DNA of 64,000 nt from Zeugodacus cucurbitae (Eukaryota; Arthropoda; Insecta; Diptera; Tephritidae). The stretch is taken from assembly GCF_028554725.1 (NCBI RefSeq), contig NC_071667.1, positions 28,973,501 to 29,037,500 of the forward strand, written 5' to 3'. The first letter of the stretch is position 1. Every line of letters starts with the position of its first letter. Of this stretch, positions 39,711 through 51,660 are shown piece by piece. The notes below the pieces were generated by a model. That model saw only the letters and a list, made by a program, of their open reading frames with translations, had not been told where the DNA came from and did not search any database. The translations under genes and the position numbers were made by a program.

Positions 39711-40308
39711 CAGTGTTCGACAAAATTATGTATACCCTATGAACGTAAACACCAAAAATAGATTGTGGTCTGTTTTCCCAGGAGTCAATCAATCTATTTA
39801 AAATGTCTTATTTATTGGACTTAATAACATTAAAGTCTGAGCTCTATCGATTTTTGATCGAAACATTCTTTCTTAACCCGACTTGTATGTTTGGGCTCAT
39901 TGTCCTGCTGGTATATAGAGTTATCTTCTAAGTCCATTTTTTGTGCTGAGTGCCCTAAATTTGTACTCATCACAATATCACTCCGTAGGACTCTGCTTTC
40001 GATTAATACGAGATTTGACGAGATCGAGATAGACCACTGTAGATACAGCAACCCCAAACTAAAACATTTCCACCTCCAAACTTAATGGTGCCTTGGATGT
40101 CCTTATTTTGGAGCCTCTCATGACTCGTTCGTCAAACTTTTTGACTGTATTTCGTATTTTTGGATTAAAGCTTGCTCCCACTACTCCAAATTAGTATTTT
40201 CCAAAAACTTGGCGGCATTTGATAACACTTTTTGGCAAATTCAAATCAAGAAATATTCAAATAATAGTAAAAGATGTGTTGGGGTATCTATAATTTTGTC
40301 GGATACTG
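39711..40308 (-). mobile_element. Tc1-like transposon deletion derivative with transposase remnant
   Basis: The left end is CAGTGTTCGACAAAATTAT and the right end is the reverse complement of CAGTATCCGACAAAATTAT. TA dinucleotides abut both edges (39709-39710 and 40309-40310), as expected for Tc1/mariner target duplication. At 598 bp it is far shorter than an autonomous element. On the minus strand, 39910-39881 encodes QQDNEPKHTS, the signature around the second catalytic Asp of Tc1 transposases. A VWG-type motif lies upstream in a different frame, so frameshifts have broken the gene. Confidence 0.86.
39830..40057 (-). pseudogene. Broken Tc1-family transposase fragment
   Basis: This 75-codon open frame covers only the middle of the catalytic domain, including the DNxPKHTS motif at residues 52-59. 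The third catalytic residue and the N-terminal DNA-binding domain are missing, and upstream homologous sequence is frameshifted. It cannot make an active transposase. Confidence 0.75.
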
Positions 40309-40310
40309 TA

Positions 40311-43300
40311 TATCTATATATATTTATTAAGTATAAATATGTCTTTAGTATACATTTATAATTCATCGGTCAATTACACCGGCCGGCAATGACTGTCAGC
40401 CAACAACACAAACAACAGAACAACATTGAAAATGAAAGCTTATAAAATATTATTTGAACGAATTTCTATATAAACAACTTAAATTATTTGAAAATAAAAG
40501 CAATAAAATGCATACAGAGAAAGTGAGTCCGAGTGTGATATATTATATTAGCACACATTAATGAAGACACCATAAATATTTTGCGTTATTTCATTTGCAC
40601 AACCTAAAATTTGAACTGCATATACTCGTATATACACATATTTATATTTTATATTTTATATTTATTTATTTGCAATTTGCAATATTTTTCGTATGCTTTC
40701 GTGAAAAACAAACAATTTGCAAAAAAACAACAACAACAAATATACTTTTAACGCAAATACAATGCGTGAAAAAAACGTGATGAGAGGCCAATGAGATTTA
40801 CTAAAGCGATTTGTTGACAAAACGGCGACAACGACGTCAAGAAAGTGATAAGCTACAACAACAACAACAGCAATGAGTACAAACGGTTATAAAATCAGCG
40901 AAAATAAAACAAGAAGAATTTGACTACGCTTATACCGTTATATGCATATTTTTTTTGAGCTATCTATTTTTGGAAGGCATCGCATGATGGCAAAACAAAG
41001 AGCGTCAAGTGAGAATAAGGAAAGCCGAAGTGTCTCAGATATGTATATGTGTATGTGTGTGTGTGTTTTTACGAAGAAGTACAAATACGGAATGGGAATA
41101 AATTACGAAAAAATATGTATGGCAGATAAGGCTGACTACTCTTCTAAGAGTATGTATGTATGTTTATATGTATATATAGGTCATATTGTTTGACTTTCGC
41201 GAAGGTGTGGCTGCGCCTACGACACTTACATAGGCACATTACACCAGCTGTTCGCCAAAGCTAAATTCAAATGAGCTGCAGTGTTTGCTTCCCCCTACAT
41301 GCACTGGTGCATATACTTTTGTACTTTTGTATGTATGTATGTATGTATAGGCTGTGTACCGTTCGCAAGCGCTGCGATTGTTAACTCTTGAGTCAAGAGC
41401 ACTTGAAGCCGCGATTTCATCGATTGTCACGTCACATGTTTGCTTGCTGAAGCTTTCGTTTAGGCGTAAAGTATGCAAAAATATTGGCATATTGTATATA
41501 CATATATACATAAATAATTTTAGCACATTTTTTGATTTTTTTGAGCGCTTTAATTACATTTACAAGAAGAAAAATAATGCGCATACTTGTATTTGTAAGG
41601 AACCTATCAAAATCAGTTAGGTAGTTACCTAAATCATTACCCAATCGGATATTTGTTGTAATTCTCATAAGTGGTGATCGACACACTCTTAAAAAAATAT
41701 ATATAAATGTTTTAATTAATTAATATAAAAATTCAAATATATGATATTGGCAGAAAATATTAAACAAAATTAAACAAACGGATATGTGCTAACCCGATGA
41801 CCAAATTTAAATCATTAATTTTTCTATTGATTTCGTAAATAAAAAAATTAAAAAATATTGAAGAAGTGTGAAATTAAAATATTTATTTTATTTTGACGAA
41901 AATTGTTTCATTAATAATCCCTATAAATTTCAGTTTTGTAGCATCTTTAGTTTTGATAGAAATTAAGTCAAGCTATTTGATCCAGAGGTGTGCTAACCTG
42001 ATGACGCGCGGTGTACATAAATAATTTCAAAAATGACTAGTTTCATTGATTAACGTATATATTGTAGACAGACCCGGAATTGCAGCCGATATATGGCTTG
42101 TTTATTCGCTACTTTATATAACTTGGCGCATCTAGGGCTAATAATTCAATATACAATTTGTACTTGTCCAAAAAATATAAAAATAACAAAAAAAAAAAAT
42201 AAAAAAATTAAAATTAATTATAATTTTTTTTTGATTTCAAGACACTTAAAAAACATTTAAAGAAATGTTGCGAACACCTTAAACATTTCATTTGAAACCA
42301 CTGAGCAATTTATCAGTTACGCTGCTTTCCGTTTATGCTCGTCTATTGCTCATAAGCATGCAGTTGCCGGACAATACAACTAAATTGAATAGTGGGAAAA
42401 AATTTGATTTTGTGGAAAAACCAGAATTCTTAAGTACCCAATTTGGATAAGTCCAGCATTAATTTTCGACACATACGCCGGCAAGATTAGCGAATAGCTA
42501 AAAATATGCAAGACAGCGAGCGAGTGCACGGGTGCTTATTAATAGTTGTTTTTAATTTTGAAATAAATTTGAAATTTAGAAGAGCATACTTATTAGAATT
42601 GCTTATTTTAAAGGCATCAGCTTGATAGTGTTGAGCGTTTTGTTTGGCCGTATTTATATTTGCTCCCACTTGTTGTTGCTATTGTTGTTGTTTAGCTGAA
42701 TTTTTGTATATTTAAGTGAGTAGTTGCTTTTTAAATATTTATGAATCCAACTATATATGCATGTATGTATGTATGTGTATATATATGTACATAATCCTGT
42801 CGTAGGAGTACACAATTGTGCAGTTGTCAAAAAGGCTTTAAATACCTATTGACTTACTTACTTATATAATCGCTCATTAGTATTAGTGAGCGTAAGTTTT
42901 ACGATCGCTTGCGCCTACTACTGCCGCATATCACATTGCACATAAACTTGCTTAAGCACTTCTGACATATGCACATACATATTTATTTAAATTATTTTTG
43001 TATGTATGTCTGTGTGAGGGAAAGGGGTGCGCGAGCGCATTTATACGCCACTCTAGCCGCTCGCGACATAACGTCTACGTCAAACGCGCGCATACATACA
43101 AGCGCAGGTGCTGGTGTTGGGGTTGGCGGTGTGTGGGCGGGTGCGGGGTTCTCAGCGGTTCGCAGCGCGCTGATGCCATTGACCGCTAGAATGCAAGCAA
43201 CCTAGTACAAGGTCAAGTTTTTTGCTCGTCAACGGAATTCAAATAAAATAGGTGACTGAATGAGTGAGCGTGTGCGATTTGGACGCTGGCGTTGATGACG

Positions 43301-44580
43301 CTAACACATAGCGTTGCTGAAAATATATCTACAACGCGCATTATTTTTGTTTGTTCCTGCATATGCGCAGTCTACTCGAGCGGTATGGTGGCCCATAAAT
43401 ACATAAATAATACGCTACATACATACATAGATTTGTATATATGTGTATATATTTTTGTATTTTTTTAGCAAGAATGTTGCAAACAAACAATGAATTGTTG
43501 GCGCAGCGAATTTGTTAGAAATTACATACATACAAACAGGTAGTTATACTCGTATGTGCATATGTATTTACTTGAATAGATGAAACGAAAAAGGAAAGTC
43601 AAATTATACAACACTTTGTGACTATAAGAGCGTAGCGAATGCGCATATTTGTTTGTGTGTGTGTGTGTGTGTGCAGAATTTGGGCAAACGATATGAATTT
43701 GACGTGTATATGTGTTAATGATTTTGGCATTGGCATTGGCATCAGTGGCAATGACATTAGCTTGAGGTGCAATAGCACAAACATACATACATACATAGCT
43801 ATGCATACGGCTTTATAGCGCTTACTAAGCGACCGCTTATGATTAGTTGCTTATTCGACGGATTTCGTGTAAATCTTGTAAATGCTTGACACTTTACACC
43901 TCTCACTTTAAACCTCTTCATTGGAGTTTGGAAGTAAAAATTAAAGCAAAATGGAAAAATAATTAGGAATTTTAAACAATAAAAAAAAATAAATTTAAAT
44001 TTTTTAAATTTCTTCTAAAAACATTTTATTCTTCTTCTTTATTTTATACAATTTCAACAGTCTGCTTGATGACGGTTTGTGGCCGATGACGCGCGCAGTT
44101 TATTTTTTGCTTAGCCAACGCGCTCATTTGATACTCATCTGCCGCTGTAGAATTGTAGGTCTGTATGTATATTTGTTTGTGTGTCTTTGCGGTTTCTTTG
44201 ATTTCCTTTATTTTATTTTATTTTAATTGTTTATACTATTTATTGTATTTGTGTGTGAAATTGAAAGTTGCCATCACCGACACGGCAAGCACATGATTTA
44301 TTTAATTATACCAATTTGTTTTACTTTCATTTGAGATTAATTTAGATTTCTGGGCAGCGGTGTGTCTGACTTTTGCACTCGTATTGAGATGCTTTCGTTT
44401 ATCGCAATTAGCATAGCTTTTGTCTATTTAAATAATATGAAGTGCTCATACGATTAGATAATAATGCCGCAATCGATGCCACAAATATATTGCACAGCAT
44501 TTTTGGGGATAATTGTATATTTATGTATGTATATATTGTTGATATTCCTTTTGTTTATTTCAATGACAAATATATTTTAA
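40311..44580. other. Intronic DNA just distal to ratchet point 1
   Basis: Tandem TGTA units lie at about 41330-41348 and TG units at 43654-43673. A GC-rich patch occurs at 43.02-43.20 kb, and AT-rich stretches elsewhere. No supportable gene. Confidence 0.5.
43654..43673. repeat. TG dinucleotide microsatellite
   Basis: About ten uninterrupted TG units. It drives spurious Thr/His-repeat frames on the opposite strand. Confidence 0.9.
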
Positions 44581-44588
44581 ATACTTAC

Positions 44589-44636
44589 TTGATTTATTTT
44601 TTTACATATTTGTAGAAAATATATTTACTAACTCAC
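44589..44636 (-). other. Candidate cryptic recursive-splicing exon (48 nt) at ratchet point 1
   Basis: The segment begins with GTGAGT and ends before CAA|GTAAGTAT. In the phase-0 frame of the host gene its third codon is TAG, so retention would truncate the protein and probably mark the transcript for decay. That fits a segment used for exon definition and then removed. Confidence 0.45.
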
Positions 44637-44660
44637 CTGAAAATAAAAAAAAAAATATTG
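44631..44660 (-). promoter_or_regulatory. Recursive splice site (ratchet point 1)
   Basis: On the minus strand an almost pure T tract runs into TTTTCAG|GTGAGT, with the junction between 44637 and 44636. A 3' splice site directly abutting a regenerated 5' splice site is the hallmark of zero-nucleotide-exon recursive splicing in long dipteran introns. It lies 18.7 kb downstream of the exon B donor. Forty-eight nucleotides further on, CAA|GTAAGTAT (44588 downwards) forms a second 5' splice site. Confidence 0.8.
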
Positions 44661-44997
44661 TTATGAATATTGATTGGTATATGGTAGTTTTTATATAAGA
44701 AAAAAATTAAAATAATTTGGATTTTATTTTTAGAATATATCTATAGCTAATATTATGATACAATTTTTTGTGAAAATATTTTTTGTGAATTTTTTACGAT
44801 ATTTTAAAGTTTAGCATAGATTATTATACATATAATTTAGTTGATTTTAAGTCGTGAAATTCTCTAGCTATAGCTAACTGTAAGTAAGTAAAAAGTCTGA
44901 AAATAGTTTTTCTCCTACTTTTTTCAAAGTCAATTTATTATTAGGTCTACAACTTTGCTTACGCCGTTTTGACATTTTCAGTTGAGAATAAGTTTGG

Positions 44998-45095
44998 GAT
45001 GCAAACAGATCTCTATAAATATTTTGTTGTGTTAATGTTGACACAAATGTCCAAAATCGATTTAATCAACCAGTGCTTGACCCTGGAGACATCTA
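44998..45095. repeat. Dispersed repeat, copy 2
   Basis: Matches 28463-28572 in the same orientation (GATGCAAACAG to TGGAGACATCTAT) with scattered substitutions and one gap of about 10 bp. The flanks are unrelated, so it is an interspersed fragment and not a local duplication. It lies about 360 bp before ratchet point 1 in the direction of transcription. Confidence 0.75.
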
Positions 45096-48000
45096 TTGGA
45101 AAACGTCTTCCAAAGTCAATAAAGTTTAAAGATATACTACTACAGTAGAGAGTAAATATAAAGGGAGTGGATTAATGTGAAAAAAATAATTGAGCAGCTA
45201 GAAAAATGCTCGGGTAAAACTCACTTCAATTACCATTTTTTTTTTAATATGTCTCCACAAAAACAAAAGGTTAAGCTCTCATTACAACACAAGCTTTCAT
45301 TGTAATGCCAAGTAATTAAAGTTTTCGCATTAAATTTGAGCAAATTATAGAGCGTGACCTAGAACATATTTATTTACATTGCAAACAATTTTTAATGCAA
45401 CATTGTAGCATACATATACATACACGTACTGTATGTTACAATAGTGATTTCACATTCATCAGCGCCCTTTGCGGACCTGCGCACTAAGCGCTAGGTACCG
45501 GCAAAAGCTCTGTTTACCAATAATCAGCAACTCAGCGCAGCCAATGGCAGAGCGAAAAAACCGTTTATATGCATTACAACGTGCAAGAACAACAAAGCGA
45601 CTGAATGCAGTTGGCAACGTTTCAACTTTTCCCACAATACAAACACACCCACACCGATACGTTACCGGTATTACAGTTACATATGAATAGCTGGGTAGCG
45701 CGGGAAACCCAGCGTTGCGGCGAATTCAATGTAAGTACACTACTGTAATGCGGCTTTACCGCAAAGGCATAAGAAGTGACACAAATTGGTAGCACTGGCG
45801 ACCCACTGAACTACACAGTCGCCGCAGCACCCAATAATGTGTGCTTGCTGCCGCCATTGAGGCTACAAAGGGAATGCGGCGCGTATGAGTAACATTTCGC
45901 TGTATGGAATTCGCCGCAAGTATATACTGCTGCATATTGATTTTTACGCTCTGCCGTCGTAACACTGCAATATTTGAGCGCTTGCGGTGTAACAGTGTTA
46001 CTGTGCCTCTGTGTATGTGTGTGTGTGTGTCTTGGATTCCCATGAAATTTGCGGCGCAGAGGGTGAGGAGCGCACAGGCGACACTTTCGTTGCGTTGACC
46101 TTGAAAACTGTTGCAACGCCCCGTTACTGTACGTGAACTTTTCTGTGTTTGTGTGTGAGTATAAGCAAGTTTTTCCGAGCAATTTCGCTAAGGGAGCTAA
46201 CTTTTTTGTTTTTTTTTTTTTGTATTTTCGACTTGACAACTGCGAGCGTTTAAAGTCACGTTTTTTCGCTTTCGTTTTCATGTTTACTTCACTGAAACTT
46301 AATTAAACTAACTTTACTTTGTGTCGACTTCAAATTCACAGGCATGCATGTGTGTGTATGTTTGCGTTTGCATTAAACGTGATTTTCCTCGTATTTAACG
46401 AGCGTTCACGCAATACTTTGCATTTAATTTGTTTTATGGGCGTTGCACGCTGTGGTCATTACTATTTTTATTGCTATGCCAGCGCATTAACTAAGCGTCG
46501 CCGCTTCAACCCACCGACTTCATTTCGATGCTCCGCTCGCTTACTTCATCCATGTGTAATGTGCTCCAGGTGCGACTACCTTTTATGCGAAATCGAAATC
46601 TTCTATTCTGATTATTCTTGCTACTTCCTCTACTCATTTTGCTGCAACAACAAAATGTGGCTAATCACCACTTAAATCAAACTCTAAGCAGCTGCGTTTT
46701 GGACGATTCCATTGTTGCCTGTCACATTTGCATTTTCGTGTTATTAATAATTCCGCGAAAGGTGCGCGGGCGGGCGCGCAGAGCCAAAAAAAAAAGCGAA
46801 TTTCATTCGTTTGGATAATTAACGACGCGAGTTGGCTAATTAATTCCACAATGACAGCGGAGTAGTGAATTAGGTGGCATTGCTTCATTTGAATAACACA
46901 ATTCTTTTCCATAAGCAACCACAAACTACATATGTTTCTGCTTAAGTTGCTTGCTGTTGTTGGTTTTGTTTTTGTCTGATTGCATGTTTCATAAATAAAT
47001 TATTTGAATTGACACGCCGAAGGGGCTGGCAATCAGTCAGGCAGCCAAATGTGATGAGCGCCTGTCAGTCTGTCTGCGTAATTCTCATTAAGGTTAATGT
47101 GTCATCATTCATATTGAAATGAAAAATTTCGAAATTCATTCAATACTCGTATATGTATATATATACATATCTATATATATATGTGTAACGACTGAAATAA
47201 TTCTAATTGCAATTGAGACTTTTCGCGGAAAATTGATGCTACAATGACATAAAACAAAGCGCGCATTCAAAACATCACGATTACAGCATTGAACTATAGA
47301 AAAATCAAATAAAAATAATAATAAATAAGTAAAAAATATTTCATAGATATTTTATACAGTTTAGAGGCCCCTAATACTTTCAACAATAAAATATACTTTC
47401 AAATTCCTGTCTCATGAGCTAATAAGTACATTAAAATTGCGCAGAATGTCAGACAAAAATTTTTGCCTGCAACGTTTTCGTGTTCACCGGCATAATGTCA
47501 CCGTTAATTTTTCGTACAATTTCGCTAGTTCCACGAATTAGCTCAAATAATAATTACAAGCGTTTGCCAACAAATTTACAAAAAACCAAGTGTTTACTAA
47601 ATAATTCTCATAAAACTTGTGAGTTACAACATTTTCCATACAATAAGTGGTGATTTGTTAATTCAGTGGAATTGGCGTGCAACGATTTGCCACAAAAACA
47701 ACAAATTTAATATGAGTACATAACATTGCAACGAATCTCGCTGATTTCCGTATTTATTATTATTATTTTTTTGCTGCTTGCTTTCATGTAAAAATAATTG
47801 CAAAGATTTGTATTTACACAGACACACACACACCTGTCCGTGCGCCATTGCCATTGAATTACGCAACACTGTACGGAAAACCACTCGCGCGGCCATTCGT
47901 TCGCACGATCGACAGATAAGTGCTAGATATGGCAATTGAAAATAACACCAGCACAAATTGTGCACGAGCCCATATATTTGTTGTAATTGTCGAATGGCGA

Positions 48001-51000
48001 GTGCTGGGCACTGGCGGCGGCGACCTTTTTGTTTACACAGCGCCGCTGTGTGGTGGCTTACATCATGCGAAAAGAACGCGTCGTTAGTGATGATGGCCGC
48101 CCCTTGGTTAGCGTGCAGGAGAAGCAACAGCGGTCGATCGATTCTACTGTTTACCAACAAATTTCAAGTGCATTCAAACTTGGCAGCGAATAAATAAATA
48201 ACAATAAATGAGGAAAAATGATTTTAGCGGAAAATGCTGGGTTTTTAACACGGCGCAAACGCTCGCCTGTCAGCGCGTTTAGAAATTGCGAAACATTTTA
48301 CAGAATGTTGTAATTTGTGGCGAAGCGCAAAAAAAAGATAACAAAATATTTTTTTTTTTGAAAATTATTCTCGCCACTTGGCTGACGGAAGTGGCTGTGT
48401 GTTGTACATATATTTAGTTTAATACATATATATATATATATAATATATATTGCGGAAATTTGCATATATATATATATATATATTGCTTGAGCCTCTAAGC
48501 TGCTGAGTGTCTATATGCAAATTCGCAACTCAATGAGTGCAAATGCAACCATGCGCTACCTTCATCAGCGAATCACACGCATCGTTGCGCGTCCAATGGG
48601 CGTCCGCACATCATAAATATGCTCGGCATTCAAATTCAATATCGATGAAGACGAGTAGCAGCCGAGCACACGCCGCGGCGCGCAACAGCCGTGTTGATGG
48701 CTCGGCCCTGGCAGTGAAGGCAACGAACACAGTTCAAGCGAAACAAATGCATATATGCTTAAAGGAAAGGTATGTCAAGTCAATAACTACAAGTGTGCTC
48801 AGTGTATTTATAAACAAAAAATTAAAATGCAAATAAATATTTATACTTAAATATATTTGAGGAAATATTACAAAAATTAAAAATATAAAAATACTTGTTT
48901 ACAATTAAACGCTGATCTAATAGCTTTCATTTACACTAGCGCTACATATGTTATGCATTTTGTTGTTGCTTTTGATTTTCTACGCTACGCCGCTGCAGCA
49001 CTGCCAGCTATCCCACTGCACAACTTATTCGCGGTCGCTTTGGCCTTCAACACGCTCATGAACTTTTCAACGGCTACTTGTAAGTAAGGGCGCCGCGCGT
49101 TTTATAACTTTCTTTGCGCGGCAACGCAAACAACGCGGGCCGTGCGATTACAAGTGCTGTTTGCACTAAAGAAAATGCGGAAATTTGCATATCCATTTAA
49201 CATACGTTACCCACGCGCACACACTTTCACTCAAACTTGTACGCGCCCGCCACAAATGTTACTCATACGCCGCGTGGTGTGTCAGAGGCAGCGGCAGCGT
49301 TTACATGTTTTGCAATTTTATGCGTTCGGTGGTTGCTGTACTTCCTAGTTTTACTTAAACTAGTTTTACTTAAAATGAATAAATGCACACACAAATTAAG
49401 GGTTTTATGCAACTCTGCAACTTTGCTTGCTTGCAAAACGAAATACACACAAAATAGCATACACGTACGGAATATATGCAACAAAAGCAGCGCGAATAAA
49501 ATTACAGCACAAAAACGAAAGAAACTGCACTAACACATGAAGCGCGTTAACATGAAACCCATCAAAGCGCACACACACACACACAGACGCGCACTCATCG
49601 TTGCACGCGCTGGCAAAACAACCAGGGAAAACATTGTCGTACACGTGCCATCGATCCCCCTGCCCTTTCCCCCCAGCACAGAGTCTACCGGGTATGTAAA
49701 CTTTGCGAAAAGCCAAACAAAAGCGCACAACTTGCAATTGCGCTCGCAAACTAGCGCGCGCGCTCTCGCTCTGTTTGGCGCGCTCAGCCAGCATGCAGAG
49801 CGTGCTCGAGAATAGTTGGCGCCCAGAGATCTGGGCGAATATTGCAAATACTGAAAATTGCGAGCGTTTGTAATGAGCGTTACAACAGCCAGCGCAGCTC
49901 CCGATTTGGCCGAAGCTTTGCGCTACAAATTTTCGCCGGCCGGCCGGCAGTTAACTGCCAAACGCATACATACATATGTATGAGAGATATATACATGCAT
50001 ATATAAATTTGCCGGTATTAAGGGTTTCTGCTGGTGTTTGTGCGGTTGACTTTGATCTGTGTAGAATAAAACCAAAAAATTCCGATATATATAATATATA
50101 TGTGTATGTATGTATGTATGCAACGCTAAGCAAAAATTAGCGAGAAAGCAGTGCAAAACTGGCAAAGCTGTGCAGTTACATTGCCACATACACATAGTTG
50201 ATTCAACATTTAGTATATGCTCATATATAGTATGTGCTGCGACCCTTGGACAGTGTTTGTGCTGCCTCTCACACCATCTCGCGCAGAAACTGTACCATCG
50301 CCAATATTTTGAATCACAACACACGCGCACACACTCCTACAAATACAAATGTATGCGAATGTTTTCAGTAGTTTTGTGCTAACAAATGTGTGCACATTGC
50401 ACGCGTGCAGCAAATATCAGTTGCTTTCATTTCACTGCAACGCGCAGTGCACAATTCTCGAGAGCTTAGCAATAAAGCTTAAAATGTTTTGATGAGTTTT
50501 ATCGCTTTATTGTTTTTGTTTTTATTATTATATTTATTATTATTTTTGCTTTCTGAAAGCAGTTAGAATGAATTTCTACGAATTTTTCGAAAATACAAGT
50601 AATTGTAGAGCTTCATGTGATGAAAGCTAGCTTTGATATGCCGCTTTATGTAAGGGTGTAGCTGGTTGCCCGTTTATTGTATGCATTATATACATATATT
50701 ATAATAAACTCGATTTAGTTACATAATATATTTGCTTTTAATACTTCGCAACCATTTGACTATTACAGTTTGGGCAAATCTAAATATATTATAGTATATG
50801 TCAATATTGCATAATGAGCGCTCTATAATTGTCAATCAGCAGCATTATCCTCAGTGGGCGTGTTTACTTGTTACTTACTTGTTTAATTATTGATTTGAAC
50901 TATATTTTCTGTGTAGGCGAGAGCACTGTGAATGGGTTTAATGTTGTTAGATTATTAGATAAACAATTGAAATTGCTAAAAACCATTTAAACAGCAGGTG

Positions 51001-51340
51001 TTTATATTCTGAAAAGTGCATTTATTTTAATATTCATATTTGGGATTTAAACAGCGCCACCTTTGTTGAAAGTTATTTAATTATAGTGCTTAGGCAGTAA
51101 ATATGACAAGTTGTTGCAGTTCAGTGTAGCAAAATGTACTAATTCCATCAGTGTATTAATATTTTATCACTAATTACTACACTCACAATGTACAAAGCTT
51201 TGACGATAAGTTAAAAATACTAGTTAAGGTAGAGAGCTAAGAAGCTTTCATATGTATAATTTAGAGCAGAACTTCAAGTTACAGAGTTCGCTGACTGACT
51301 AAATTAGTAGGCTGCGGAGACATATATTAGAATAGACAAT
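45096..51340. other. Intronic DNA, no supported gene
   Basis: The 45.4-46.6 kb and 47.9-50.4 kb sections are less AT-rich and contain overlapping frames on both strands, none recognisable. TA microsatellites lie at 48425-48451 and 48464-48483, and CA units at about 49570-49585. A CCGGCCGGCCGG palindrome lies at about 49936-49947. Confidence 0.45.
48425..48483. repeat. Compound TA microsatellite
   Basis: Two TA runs (48425-48451 and 48464-48483) are separated by a short TGCGGAAATTTGC spacer. Confidence 0.9.
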
Positions 51341-51575
51341 TTCCTAATTGACTAATTTAAGAGGAAGTATATAATATATATTATACAATTTTTTTAATTG
51401 CTTAATTACTGGCTAATTGACTCAATTAAGTGATTACTGAAACTTTTGCTTAAGCAGACAATATGCTGTTTGATTAAATTATCTAATTGACTAAATTAAG
51501 AAGAAGTCTGATATATATTTCATAAACAATTTGGTGATTGCTTAATTACTGGTTAATTAACTCAATTAAGTTTGT
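51341..51575. repeat. Degenerate direct repeat, about 140-bp period
   Basis: The text CTAATTGACTAATTTAAGAG ... TTGCTTAATTACTGG ... GACTCAATTAAG beginning near 51342 recurs near 51482 with scattered changes. Shorter AATTGACT/AATTAACT units continue to about 51660. AT-rich and non-coding. Confidence 0.7.
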
Positions 51576-51660
51576 TGATTGAGTTGATTTAATTAACTAA
51601 TGGATTAAATTAACTGACAGACAATAGATTAATTGACTACATTAATCTATTGATCATTAA

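Noticed and set aside
41620..41640. TTTAG|GTAACT on the minus strand as a ratchet point
   Set aside because: Donor GTAACT deviates at +5 and the upstream TGATTTAG is not a convincing tract.
45811..46281. 156-codon minus-strand frame
   Set aside because: Lys-rich start from a poly-A tract followed by a CA-repeat-derived His/Thr segment; overlaps other frames and has no family match.
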